A DNA stretch of 24,334 nucleotides from CAYJAB01 sp964368305 (lineage in GTDB: Bacteria > Bacillota_I > Bacilli_A > Erysipelotrichales > Erysipelotrichaceae): assembly GCA_964368305.1 (NCBI GenBank), contig CAYJAB010000018.1, forward strand, positions 1 to 24,334, written 5' to 3'. Under the pieces are notes generated by a model that saw nothing but the letters and a program-made list of their open reading frames with translations, was not told the origin of the DNA and ran no database searches. Positions 1 to 8,003 of this stretch are shown here, one piece after another; positions within the stretch are counted from its first letter, which is position 1, and every line of letters starts with the position of its first letter. The position numbers and the translations under genes are program-made.

Positions 1-29
1 ACTTCTTCTTGTGAGTATTTTCGTTTCAT
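1..29 (-). CDS. 5' end of a gene running off the left edge
   Basis: A minus-strand start codon (ATG at 29-27) follows a strong AGGAGG ribosome site (complement of 35-40) and opens a frame reading MKRKYSQEE before the window ends. Only nine residues are visible, so the product cannot be named. The basic start followed by a short acidic run would fit a helix-turn-helix or transposase-type N terminus, but this is a guess. A perfect 10-bp inverted repeat lies just upstream (54-63/84-93). Confidence 0.5.
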
Positions 30-359
30 AACAACCTCCTAAAACTAATATAAATAATCTTTAACCAACACAAAATCAATATATAAAGATTATCAAAATT
101 TTCTTATAATATAATATCAATATACATATAGTATTTGCAAGACTTCATAATTTAATGTACTAATTTTATATTACACTTTTTACTAATATGTAATTATTAA
201 CATCATCTACAATTTCTTGATTATACTGGATTGACTATCATTATTTTCTTTTAGACTTCAAAACGCTTACTGCCTAACTCAGATTTATGTATGAACATAA
301 ATGATTTATTGTTGTCACATATAGGATAAAGTCAATTATCAAACTTGTAAATATATATG
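30..359. other. AT-rich intergenic stretch, 330 bases
   Basis: No open frame with a credible ribosome site is seen. It holds the ribosome site of the left-edge gene, a perfect 10-bp inverted repeat (ATAATCTTTA at 54-63 with TAAAGATTAT at 84-93) that could be an operator or leader hairpin, and an 8-bp hairpin at 283-302 with loop ATGA and no T-run. The latter lies beyond the end of the NERD gene but does not look like an ordinary terminator. Confidence 0.5.
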
Positions 360-1052
360 TTAAAATACTCTACTCTTCATATTTTCAATATGCCGTTGTT
401 TACGATCATCACTAACTAAACTATGTTTTTTTAATGCATAATATATTTTATCAACTTGCTCAATAGTTAATCTATTTCTATGATTTAATTTATCTGTGTT
501 TAGTTGATTTGAAAATTCATTCAGCTTAAGTACTCTTACATTTTTTGTTGTAACTGTTATTTTTTTAAGTTCACATCTACTGCTAAAAATTATGTATGAT
601 AAGAACTTATCTGAATATTCATTTTTTAGAAAATTATCAATAGCTTTGATATGCCCTTTATTTTGCAATATAGGATTATAAAAACTATTTTTTAGATTTT
701 TTTGCAATGATTGAGTCCAATTTTTATTTTTTTCATCACCAAAAATCCAACCACTATAATTTTTTGATTCACATACAAAAATGCCACTTGTATTAATAGA
801 TATCAAATCTATTTCTGTTGTTCTCCCCGCAGAATTTTTAAGAAATGTGTTGCACAATATTCTGTTTTCTCCACATTTTTCTAAAATGCAATAAGTTGAA
901 AATTCACCATAAATCCCTTTATCAAATGCGATTTTCCATAAATTATTTCCGCTTGCAATTTCATAAGAGGTATTTTTTAGAGTACTATTAATTAGTGTTA
1001 ATCTTATACCTATTATTGCAAATGGTATTAATAAAATTAACATTATTTGCAT
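360..1052 (-). CDS. Membrane-anchored NERD (nuclease-related) domain protein
   Basis: 230 residues. A hydrophobic N-terminal segment (about 3-20) predicts one membrane anchor or uncleaved signal. Residues about 45-145 match the NERD domain, a PD-(D/E)XK-like nuclease fold: GE at 49-50, the TTEIDLI strand with Asp82, the ESKNYSGWIFG block with Glu95 and Lys97, then NPI..N..H near 126-134. The putative catalytic Glu-Asp-ExK set is intact, so nuclease activity is possible but not shown; NERD proteins are mostly uncharacterised. The start is supported by CAGGAGGAT at 1058-1066. It stands alone between the left-edge gene and the chromate transporter pair, with no obvious operon partner. Confidence 0.8.
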   Translation of the reverse strand: MQIMLILLIPFAIIGIRLTLINSTLKNTSYEIASGNNLWKIAFDKGIYGEFSTYCILEKCGENRILCNTFLKNSAGRTTEIDLISINTSGIFVCESKNYSGWIFGDEKNKNWTQSLQKNLKNSFYNPILQNKGHIKAIDNFLKNEYSDKFLSYIIFSSRCELKKITVTTKNVRVLKLNEFSNQLNTDKLNHRNRLTIEQVDKIYYALKKHSLVSDDRKQRHIENMKSRVF

Positions 1053-1157
1053 GTTAAATCCTCCTGCATTTTAATTTTGTACAGTATTCCTCATCTTTTC
1101 ACCATTTATTTTAATCTTCTATTTGGATTCACCAAATAAAAACAACCTTTAGTAAAC

Positions 1158-1742
1158 CTAAATTATATTCCCTGCATACTCTACAACTAAGTAAAGTACT
1201 GCACCAATAACACCCGATCCTAACATAATTAAGATTGGGTCTATTTTTGTTTTTCTAAGGGCAATCATTGCCCCAATAAATAAGATTACAGAAATCATAT
1301 CTACATCCGATACATTCAATGACAATGCACCACTTTTAAAGATAGCGGTTGTAAATAACATGATTGCTGCTGATCCGATCAGTGCTACAACTGCTGATCT
1401 TAATCCATTTAATACACCTTGAATCACTATCAAATTTCTAAATCGTTTATATGCCCAAGAAAGTCCAAACAAAATAAAACAAGATGGCAATAAACATCCT
1501 ATCGTTGCCACAAGCATTCCAGACACCCCTGCGATTTTTATTCCAACAAAGGTAGCTGAATTAACTGCAATAGGTCCTGGTGTCATTTGTGCAATTGTCA
1601 CTAAGTCAGTAAACTCTGTCATTGTTAACCACTGATTTACTTCTATTAATTGATATTGAAGAAGTGGCATAGATGCCATTCCCCCTCCAACACTAAATAT
1701 TCCAATTTGGAAAAAAGCCCAAAAAAGTTCTAAGTATAACAT
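1158..1742 (-). CDS. ChrA-family chromate transporter, second half-size subunit
   Basis: 194 residues, one CHR domain of the short-chain chromate ion transporter (CHR) family, which exports chromate or a related oxyanion. Hydrophobic segments fill the protein; the family hallmarks are a glycine-rich motif (VGGG, 18-21) and the TPGPIAVN block (54-61). Short CHR proteins are usually encoded as pairs that together equal a full-length transporter, and that is what is seen: the gene starts inside the stop codon of its partner (TAATG, 1740-1744), with ribosome site GGGAGG in the partner's last codons. The two are therefore co-transcribed and probably translationally coupled. The substrate cannot be read from sequence. 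Confidence 0.88.
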   Translation of the reverse strand: MLYLELFWAFFQIGIFSVGGGMASMPLLQYQLIEVNQWLTMTEFTDLVTIAQMTPGPIAVNSATFVGIKIAGVSGMLVATIGCLLPSCFILFGLSWAYKRFRNLIVIQGVLNGLRSAVVALIGSAAIMLFTTAIFKSGALSLNVSDVDMISVILFIGAMIALRKTKIDPILIMLGSGVIGAVLYLVVEYAGNII

Positions 1743-2317
1743 TATTGTGCCTCCCTTTTTCTTTTTTCCTCTAAAAAGACAATACGAAGTGCACCAATTA
1801 ATCCACTAAATAATATAATATACATTACATTTATCTGTAAAAAATAGACTGCAATAAATGATAAAATCATGACACTGTTTGAAACCCAATCTCTTAGTTT
1901 TAAAACACCACTTGCAAGATGTAAAACAACATCTACTACAACTGCCGCTACCCCCGCTTGCATTCCTTTTAATACCGCATTTACGACAACATGGTCTCTA
2001 AATGCTTCATACGCCAATGAAATTAACGAGATAATGATCATCGGTGGTAAAATCGTCCCAATAATCGCAATAAATGCGCCCATTGCACCTGCAATATGAT
2101 ATCCGACCATAATAGATCCATTAACCGCAACAGCACCAGGAGATGCTTGTGCAATTGCTGCAAGATTCAACATTTCATCTTCTTCAATCCAATTTAGTTC
2201 ATCCACAAATTTCTTTTTTAAAAGAGGTATGATGACATAGCCTCCCCCAAATGTAAACGCACTTATTTGAAACGTTGATGTGAATATTTTTTTATAAACT
2301 ATAAATTTATTTTCCAT
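1742..2317 (-). CDS. ChrA-family chromate transporter, first half-size subunit
   Basis: 191 residues, first gene of the short-chain CHR pair. FGGG at 23-26 and SPGAVAVN at 59-66 are the CHR signature blocks, and hydrophobic segments span the rest, ending in a basic tail. It likely pairs with the 1158-1742 product to make one transporter in the cytoplasmic membrane. The start has AAAGGGAATTACA just upstream. It is transcribed divergently from tmk; the 70-odd bases between hold two TGnTATAAT-type boxes in this orientation (at 2339-2347 and 2356-2364). No ChrB or LysR-type regulator is adjacent. Confidence 0.88.
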   Translation of the reverse strand: MENKFIVYKKIFTSTFQISAFTFGGGYVIIPLLKKKFVDELNWIEEDEMLNLAAIAQASPGAVAVNGSIMVGYHIAGAMGAFIAIIGTILPPMIIISLISLAYEAFRDHVVVNAVLKGMQAGVAAVVVDVVLHLASGVLKLRDWVSNSVMILSFIAVYFLQINVMYIILFSGLIGALRIVFLEEKRKREAQ

Positions 2318-2338
2318 TGTAATTCCCTTTTCGTGAAT

Positions 2339-2380
2339 ATTATATCATAGATACTATTATATCATATTTATGTTATAATA
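2339..2380. promoter_or_regulatory. Divergent promoter region, chrA pair and tmk
   Basis: On the plus strand an extended -10 (TGTTATAAT, 2371-2379) would start transcription near 2386, leaving tmk a very short leader. On the minus strand two extended -10 boxes (TGATATAAT) lie at 2347-2339 and 2364-2356 for the chrA pair. No -35 box close to consensus is seen for any of them. Confidence 0.45.
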
Positions 2381-2401
2381 ATTTGGAAGGTGAGAGTGAC
2401 T

Positions 2402-3031
2402 ATGAAACCATTATTTATTACATTTGAAGGCCCAGATGGAAGCGGAAAGACGACGATTTCCCAGGCGGTATACCATAAATTAATTGAAAACGGCATTGAT
2501 GCTGTCTATACAAGAGAACCTGGAGGAATCGATATTGCGGAACAAATTCGCAGTGTGATTTTAGATCCAAAAAATACAGCGATGGATAAAAAAACAGAAG
2601 CTTTACTTTATGCCGCAAGCAGAAGACAACATTTAGTTGAAAAAGTTTTACCTGCTTTAGAAAAAGGACAAGTGGTTGTATGTGATCGATTTATTGATAG
2701 TTCTTTAGCTTATCAAGGCGTTGGACGTCAAATTGGAATTGATAGTGTTTATGCAATTAATGAATTTGCGATTGAGGGGCATTTCCCTGATGCAACAATC
2801 TTTTTAAAACTAGATGCGAAAGACGGGTTAGATCGTATTTCCACACGTACATTTAAAGACCGTTTAGATCAAGAAGATTTATCTTTTCACACTTTAGTTG
2901 CGAAAGGGTATGAACTTGTACTTGAAAAATATAAAGATAGAATGCATATCATAGATGCGTCTTTATCTATACAAGAGATTACTGACCTAAGTTATGCGTA
3001 CATTAAAGGGTTATTAGATTCTCATGAATAG
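2402..3031 (+). CDS. tmk: Thymidylate kinase
   Basis: Phosphorylates dTMP to dTDP with ATP in the cytosol for dTTP synthesis. From the ATG at 2402 the protein has 209 residues, the usual length. The P-loop GPDGSGKT is at 10-17, TREPGG at 37-42, and the substrate motif DRFIDSSLAYQG at 95-106 (the family's DR(Y/F)). An in-frame GTG lies upstream at 2390, but the GGAAGGTGAG ribosome site (2385-2394) overlaps that GTG and is correctly spaced for the ATG. It opens the run tmk-holB-ricT-rsmI; holB overlaps its end by 8 bases. In Bacillus subtilis two small genes (yaaQ, yaaR) separate tmk and holB; here they are absent. Confidence 0.95.
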   Translation: MKPLFITFEGPDGSGKTTISQAVYHKLIENGIDAVYTREPGGIDIAEQIRSVILDPKNTAMDKKTEALLYAASRRQHLVEKVLPALEKGQVVVCDRFIDSSLAYQGVGRQIGIDSVYAINEFAIEGHFPDATIFLKLDAKDGLDRISTRTFKDRLDQEDLSFHTLVAKGYELVLEKYKDRMHIIDASLSIQEITDLSYAYIKGLLDSHE

Positions 3032-4007
3032 TGAAACATTAAAGCTTAAACAGCCTGTTGTTTTTCAAACTTTAAAAAATGCATTTTTAAATCATAAATT
3101 TGCGCATGCTTATTTATTTTGCGGAAATAAAGGAACACCTAAAAAAGAAACAGCTTTGTTTGTTGTACAATCTTTGATTTGTCAAAAAGATGATGGAATG
3201 GCATGTACTGTATGTGATGATTGTAAGCGTGTTTTATCAGGAAACTATGCGGATTTAATTTATTTAGATGGATCTGATCAGTCTATTAAAAAAGAAGATG
3301 TATTGGCTATTCAAAAAGAGTTTAATAAAACAGGCCTTGAAAAGTTTAATCAAAAAGTTTATATACTTAACCATGCGGATAACTCATCTACAAGTGCTTT
3401 AAATAGTATCTTAAAATTTTTAGAAGAACCCTCTGGTTCAAAAACAACTGCTATCTTTTTAACGGATAAAATAGACAATATGCTTCCAACTATTGTTTCA
3501 AGATGCCAAGTGATTAATTTTAAATCAATTACAGTTAAAGAATGTTATGATCTTGCGATCAAACAAGAATTGGATGAATTTGATAGTTATGCACTTAGTC
3601 ATTTTGTTCAAGACATACAAGAAATTGTAAATATTGCTTCTAGCAATGCCTATCAAAGTGCACGTACTTTATTTATGGAGTATATTGAAAATAGTCTATT
3701 TGATTTAGACTTTGCACTAACGATGCTTCAAATAAATGGATTCACAAAGAAAAAAGAGAAGTCGGAAAATATGGAAGTTGTTAGATACTTCTTTGAGCTT
3801 TATATTTTATTTATAAAAGACACAATTAAAATTCGTGAATGTAAAGATACTTGGTGGAATAAACACCTTGATTTAGTTATTGAAAAAAATTATGATACAA
3901 ATAAAATCTTACTTATACTTTTAGAAGGACAAGATAAGATTTATAAATCATTGAATATATCTTTATTACTAGATCAGATTATATATAAGATTAAGGAGGA
4001 AAATTAA
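3024..4007 (+). CDS. holB: DNA polymerase III delta-prime subunit
   Basis: 327 residues, the clamp-loader subunit that with tau and delta opens the sliding clamp. Family features: a zinc-binding set of four cysteines (Cys53, 61, 64, 67), the SRC motif (159-161, arginine finger), and an AAA+ fold in which the P-loop is degenerate (CGNKGTPKKE near 33-42), as expected since delta-prime does not bind ATP. A weakly conserved C-terminal helical part follows. The ATG at 3024 lies inside tmk, giving an 8-base overlap, and the stop shares a base with the next start (TAATG at 4005-4009). The gene is thus translationally tied to both neighbours. Confidence 0.92.
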   Translation: MNSETLKLKQPVVFQTLKNAFLNHKFAHAYLFCGNKGTPKKETALFVVQSLICQKDDGMACTVCDDCKRVLSGNYADLIYLDGSDQSIKKEDVLAIQKEFNKTGLEKFNQKVYILNHADNSSTSALNSILKFLEEPSGSKTTAIFLTDKIDNMLPTIVSRCQVINFKSITVKECYDLAIKQELDEFDSYALSHFVQDIQEIVNIASSNAYQSARTLFMEYIENSLFDLDFALTMLQINGFTKKKEKSENMEVVRYFFELYILFIKDTIKIRECKDTWWNKHLDLVIEKNYDTNKILLILLEGQDKIYKSLNISLLLDQIIYKIKEEN

Positions 4008-4870
4008 TGGAAGAGAAAAAACAAGAAGTGATTGTAAATTATCCTTACTATGTTTCTATTCGATTTAAAGGTACAAAAAAAGCATACTTTTTTGGACTTA
4101 AAGAAAAGATTGTAGAATATGGAGACTTTGCGGTAATGGAGACAATACGTGGTCTTGAACTTGGTGAAGTCATTAGTGATGTACGTGAGACAAGTACAAT
4201 CAAACTAAACAATCCATTAAAACCAATATTAAGAAAAGCGACAAGAAAAGACTTAGATGATCATGAATATAATAAAACTTTATCAAAAGATGCTTTAAAA
4301 ACATGTACTGCTGCAGTAGAAAAACTAAAGCTAGATATGAATTTAATTAGTGCAGAATATACACTAGACCGCAGTAAAGTCATCTTTATTTATGTAGCAG
4401 ATGACCGTGTAGATTTTAGAGAGTTGTTAAAAGAACTTGCGAGTGTTTTAAAATGCCGTATTGAACTACGTCAAATTGGGCCACGCGATAAAGCGAAAAT
4501 TGTAGGCGGTCTTGGAGTGTGTGGTATGGAAACATGCTGTTCAAGATTCTTAGACGGATTTGATGTTGTATCTATCAATATGGCAAAAAATCAAATGCTT
4601 GCTTTAAATATCCAAAAACTATCTGGACAATGTGGAAAGCTAATGTGTTGTCTAAAATATGAAGATGAGGTATATAAAGAATTGCGTACAGGAATTCCTA
4701 AAATGAATACGCAAATTAAATACAATGGAAAAATGTATCGTCTTTCAAGTGTGAATGTGATTACGCAACAAGCTAAAATTGAAAATAAGGAAGAAGTTTT
4801 ATTCTTACCTATTAAAGAAGCTTTAAAAGAATTTAATAAAGGTGAATCTACACCTACAGAAAAAAAATAA
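4007..4870 (+). CDS. ricT: PSP1-domain protein RicT (YaaT)
   Basis: 287 residues. In Bacillus subtilis RicT (YaaT) acts with YlbF and YmcA in the Ric complex, which binds [4Fe-4S] clusters and aids RNase Y-dependent mRNA maturation. The PSP1 domain covers about 60-150, followed by the cysteine blocks GVCGMETCC (Cys172, 177, 178) and CGKLMCC (Cys209, 214, 215), the expected cluster ligands. An AGGAGG site at 3994-3999 within the end of holB serves the ATG at 4007, which overlaps the holB stop by one base. The short polar tail after residue 275 is not conserved. The position between holB and rsmI is conserved in Firmicutes. Confidence 0.92.
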   Translation: MEEKKQEVIVNYPYYVSIRFKGTKKAYFFGLKEKIVEYGDFAVMETIRGLELGEVISDVRETSTIKLNNPLKPILRKATRKDLDDHEYNKTLSKDALKTCTAAVEKLKLDMNLISAEYTLDRSKVIFIYVADDRVDFRELLKELASVLKCRIELRQIGPRDKAKIVGGLGVCGMETCCSRFLDGFDVVSINMAKNQMLALNIQKLSGQCGKLMCCLKYEDEVYKELRTGIPKMNTQIKYNGKMYRLSSVNVITQQAKIENKEEVLFLPIKEALKEFNKGESTPTEKK

Positions 4871-4871
4871 T

Positions 4872-5723
4872 ATGAAAAGACAATCAAGTTTTAATAACGA
4901 ACTTCCAACACTATACCTTGTCGCAACACCCATTGGAAACTTAGGTGAAATGACACCACGTGCCATTGAAGTTTTAAATGAAGTGGATGTTATTGCTGCA
5001 GAAGATACAAGAACAACACTCAAACTTCTTTCTAAGTTTGATATTCATACAAAACTTATTTCTCATCACCAACACAATGAAAGAGAAAGTGCAGTTGGAC
5101 TTTTAAATTTACTGAGCGGTGGTAAAAATGTAGCACTTGTCAGTGATGCTGGATATCCTTTATTCTCAGATCCAGGACAAAGTGTAGTGGAACTTGTGAT
5201 TACTGCAGGATTTAATGTTGTGCCCATCTCTGGTGCAAACGCAATGTTAAATGCGCTTGTAGCATCGGGTATTTCTGCACAACCTGTTACATTTATTGGA
5301 TTTTTAGATACAAATCAAACAGAAAGTGTCAGACAACTTCAAGAGTATAAAAACTTAAGACATACTTTGGTGTTTTATGAAGCACCCCATCGTCTTTCAA
5401 AGACACTTCAAAAGTGTTTAGATGTTTTAGGAAATCGACGTATTTGTGTAGCGCGTGAGCTTACAAAAAAATATGAAGAATTTATTCGTGGAACAATTGA
5501 GGAAATATTAGAGATCAGCGACGATCTTAAAGGTGAAATGGTTTTAGTCATTGAAGGATGTACAGAAGAGTTTGTACATGCGATTGATTATACGAATATT
5601 GTAGAAAAGATTAATCATTATATTAATGAAGGCATTAAACCAAATGATGCGATTAAACGTGTTTCTAAAGAATTGGGTATTTCTAAAAATGATATTTATA
5701 AGCAATATCATGGATTGTCTTAG
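4872..5723 (+). CDS. rsmI: 16S rRNA (cytidine-1402-2'-O)-methyltransferase
   Basis: Methylates the ribose of C1402 in the 16S rRNA decoding centre using S-adenosylmethionine. From the ATG at 4872, 283 residues with the tetrapyrrole-methylase fold: LVATPIGNLGEMTPRA (16-31), the AEDTR motif (43-47), SDAGYPLFSDPG (91-102, where the family more often has SDAGTP), and SGANAMLNALVASGI (120-134). The ATG lies one base after the ricT stop and has only an A-rich stretch before it, so translation probably depends on coupling. A GTG at 4842 inside ricT would add ten residues but also lacks a good ribosome site. Transcription may end or continue into the metG leader; no terminator was seen between. Confidence 0.93.
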   Translation: MKRQSSFNNELPTLYLVATPIGNLGEMTPRAIEVLNEVDVIAAEDTRTTLKLLSKFDIHTKLISHHQHNERESAVGLLNLLSGGKNVALVSDAGYPLFSDPGQSVVELVITAGFNVVPISGANAMLNALVASGISAQPVTFIGFLDTNQTESVRQLQEYKNLRHTLVFYEAPHRLSKTLQKCLDVLGNRRICVARELTKKYEEFIRGTIEEILEISDDLKGEMVLVIEGCTEEFVHAIDYTNIVEKINHYINEGIKPNDAIKRVSKELGISKNDIYKQYHGLS

Positions 5724-5729
5724 TTTTTA

Positions 5730-5758
5730 TTGACAAGTTTAAAACTTATTTGTATGAT
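5730..5758 (+). promoter_or_regulatory. Sigma-A promoter for the metG T-box transcript
   Basis: TTGACA (5730-5735), 17-base spacer, TATGAT (5753-5758). It begins six bases after the rsmI stop codon and should start RNA near 5765, just before the T-box stem I. Confidence 0.85.
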
Positions 5759-5769
5759 ACACACATAGC

Positions 5770-5993
5770 GATGAAAGAAAGAGTAAATAAAGTGATTTTA
5801 TAGAGAGTAAGTGGTTGGTGTAAACTTATATTGAATTTTATTGAACATGATTCTGGAGCTTTCTAAGTAAGAACGTAAGCTTACGTTACAAGCAGACTAT
5901 TTAGTCACTAAGATGATAAAAGAAATTTTATCATGAATTAGGGTGGTACCACGATGATAAACTCTCGTCCCTATGGGGTAGAGAGTTTTTATA
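5770..5993 (+). promoter_or_regulatory. T-box leader, methionine-specific
   Basis: Senses uncharged tRNA-Met and allows metG transcription by antitermination. Stem I carries GATGAAAG at its base (partner CTTTCT near 5859), the AGAGAGTAAGTGGTTGGTG block (5802-5820) and the specifier loop GAAC-ATG-ATTCTGGAGC, which places the specifier codon ATG at 5847-5849. Then come a perfect palindrome (5872-5887, stem II or III region) and a 9-bp stem closed by GAAA (5913-5934). The T-box sequence AGGGTGGTACCACG is at 5940-5953 and can pair with CGTCCCT (5966-5972) as antiterminator. The specifier matches the downstream methionyl-tRNA synthetase. Confidence 0.95.
5959..5993 (+). terminator. T-box regulated terminator
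   Basis: AAACTCTC (5959-5966) pairs with GAGAGTTT (5981-5988) and is followed by T residues. It overlaps the strand needed for the T-box antiterminator, the standard switch layout. Confidence 0.9.
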
Positions 5994-6009
5994 TTTTAGG
6001 AGGCAAATT

Positions 6010-7929
6010 ATGAACAAAGAAAAATATTATATTACAACTGCAATCGCATATACATCAGGAAGACCTCATATTGGAAATACATATGAGATTGTTCTTACAG
6101 ATAGTATTGCTCGTTATAAACGTCTTGCAGGGTACGATGTTTATTTCCAAACAGGAACAGATGAACATGGTCAAAAAATTGAAGAGAAAGCAAATGCAGC
6201 AGGATTGTCTTGTCAGGATTTTGTGGATGAAGTTGCAGGAAGAATCAAGGAAAATTTTGATTTAATGAATACATCTTATGATAATTTTGTACGTACAACA
6301 GATCCTTATCATAAAGCACAAGTCCAAAAAATCTTTAAAAAATTACATGATCAAGGAGATATTTATAAAAGCGAATATGAAGGAATGTATTGTACACCTT
6401 GTGAATCATTCTTTACAGAAACACAATTGAAAGATGGCAAATGCCCTGATTGTGGCGCTGAGGTTTCAAAAGCAAAAGAAGAGTCTTATTTCTTTAAACT
6501 AAGTAAATACCAAGATCGTTTAATGAAACATATTGAAGAAAATCCTAATTTCATTCAACCAGAATCTAGAAAAAATGAAATGATCAACAACTTCTTAAAA
6601 CCAGGGCTTCAAGACTTATGTGTTTCAAGAACTTCATTCAAATGGGGAGTTCCAGTAGATTTTGACCCAAAACATGTTGTCTATGTATGGATTGACGCAC
6701 TTAGTAACTACATTACAGGAATTGGATTTGATATGGATGGAAATCATGGTGAACTTTATAAAAAATATTGGCCTGCAGATGTGCATTTGATTGGTAAAGA
6801 TATTTTAAGATTCCATACTTTATATTGGCCGATTATGTTGATGGCATTAGATATCGAACTTCCAAAACAAGTATTTGGTCATCCATGGCTTCTTGTTGGA
6901 GATGGCAAAATGAGTAAATCAAAAGGAAATGCGATTTATGCAGAAGACTTAGTTAAATACTTTGGTGTAGATGCTGTTAGATACTATGTACTGCATGAAA
7001 TGCCATTTGCCCAAGATGGAACTATTACCTGGGAAATAATGATTGAACGCGTTAATACAGATTTAGCAAACATCCTTGGAAATCTTGTGAATAGAACGAT
7101 TTCAATGTCAAATAAATACTTTAATGGGCTTGTAGAAAAAACAGATGCGACAACTGAGTTTGACAATGAACTTATTCAACTTGCGAAAGATACACCATTG
7201 AATGTAGAAAAATACATGAATGAACTACGCGTTTCTGATGCAATTGATGCTATATTAGATTTACTTAGAAGATCTAATAAATACATTGATGAAACAATGC
7301 CTTGGGCATTGGCTAAAGATGAAGCTAGTCATCCTGTCTTAAAAACAGTCTTATATAACTTAACAGAATGTATTCGTATAAGTGCAATCTTACTTGAACC
7401 ATTTATCCCTGAAACGTCTGTAAGGATTTTAGATCAATTAAAAACCACTGTACGTACCTATGAATCTATCTTAACTTTTGGAAATTTAGAAGAAAATCTA
7501 ACAGTAACTGAAAAGCCTGAAATCTTATTTGCACGTTTAGATGTTAAAGAAACACTCGAAAAAATTGAAGCGGAATTAAATCCACCAAAACCAAAACTTG
7601 AATTAAAAGATGAAATTACAATTTCCGATTTTGATAAAGTACAAATGGTAACAGGAACCGTTATTTCAAGCAAAAAACATGAAAACGCAAACCGTTTACT
7701 CGTTTCTCAAATTGATATTGGATACGAAACAAGACAAGTTGTAAGTAGTATTGCGGATTTTATTTCTCCTGAAGAATTTGTAGGTAAAAAAGTAATTGTT
7801 GTATGTAACTTAAAACCGGCTAAGATTCGCGGAGTTGAATCATATGGTATGATTTTATGTGGTGAAGATCAAGATACACTTGAAGTTGTAGCTACACTTA
7901 ACTTACCAAACGGTACAATTATTAGATAA
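6010..7929 (+). CDS. metG: Methionyl-tRNA synthetase with C-terminal tRNA-binding domain
   Basis: 639 residues; charges tRNA-Met with methionine in the cytosol. The class I HIGH-type motif is PHIGN (19-23); the connective peptide holds the Cys128-x2-Cys131 ... Cys145-x2-Cys148 zinc knuckle; the KMSKS loop is at 300-304. An anticodon-binding helical region follows (about 340-510), and the last 110 residues (from about 535) are the EMAP/Trbp111-like OB-fold tRNA-binding domain (ISDFDKVQMVTGTV and the final NLPNGTIIR-type end), as in dimeric bacterial enzymes. AGGAGG at 5998-6003 serves the ATG. Controlled by the Met T-box just upstream and closed by the palindromic terminator at 7933. Confidence 0.97.
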   Translation: MNKEKYYITTAIAYTSGRPHIGNTYEIVLTDSIARYKRLAGYDVYFQTGTDEHGQKIEEKANAAGLSCQDFVDEVAGRIKENFDLMNTSYDNFVRTTDPYHKAQVQKIFKKLHDQGDIYKSEYEGMYCTPCESFFTETQLKDGKCPDCGAEVSKAKEESYFFKLSKYQDRLMKHIEENPNFIQPESRKNEMINNFLKPGLQDLCVSRTSFKWGVPVDFDPKHVVYVWIDALSNYITGIGFDMDGNHGELYKKYWPADVHLIGKDILRFHTLYWPIMLMALDIELPKQVFGHPWLLVGDGKMSKSKGNAIYAEDLVKYFGVDAVRYYVLHEMPFAQDGTITWEIMIERVNTDLANILGNLVNRTISMSNKYFNGLVEKTDATTEFDNELIQLAKDTPLNVEKYMNELRVSDAIDAILDLLRRSNKYIDETMPWALAKDEASHPVLKTVLYNLTECIRISAILLEPFIPETSVRILDQLKTTVRTYESILTFGNLEENLTVTEKPEILFARLDVKETLEKIEAELNPPKPKLELKDEITISDFDKVQMVTGTVISSKKHENANRLLVSQIDIGYETRQVVSSIADFISPEEFVGKKVIVVCNLKPAKIRGVESYGMILCGEDQDTLEVVATLNLPNGTIIR

Positions 7930-7932
7930 GAC

Positions 7933-7965
7933 AAAAGAAGAATTCATATGAATTCTTCTTTTTTA
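7933..7965 (+). terminator. Terminator after metG
   Basis: A perfect 30-base palindrome (7933-7962; arms of 15 centred on CATATG) runs into a T tract. It can fold in either strand. Confidence 0.9.
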
Positions 7966-8003
7966 TTGTATAATTTTATATAATAAAGTTAGGAGGATAC
8001 TTT

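Noticed and set aside
1121..1137. Hairpin ATTTGG-ATTCA-CCAAAT as a terminator for the chrA pair
   Set aside because: On the minus strand it is preceded, not followed, by the T-run, so it does not fit an intrinsic terminator; a different role is possible but unsupported.
1869..2099. Plus-strand open frame of 76 codons
   Set aside because: It is antisense to a clear ChrA gene, has low-complexity content and no ribosome site. The same holds for frames opposite glpK (9164-10006), the symporter (19376-19573), hsdR (23944-24135) and others.
2390..2401. GTG as the tmk start
   Set aside because: The only ribosome site overlaps this codon and is spaced for the ATG at 2402, which also gives the usual N terminus just before the P-loop strand.
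4842..4871. GTG as the rsmI start
   Set aside because: It lies inside ricT without a ribosome site, and the added residues are not like the family; the ATG at 4872 is preferred, though its own site is poor.
5872..5887. Palindrome as a protein-binding operator
   Set aside because: It lies within the transcribed T-box leader where stems II and III are expected, so an RNA stem is the simpler reading.
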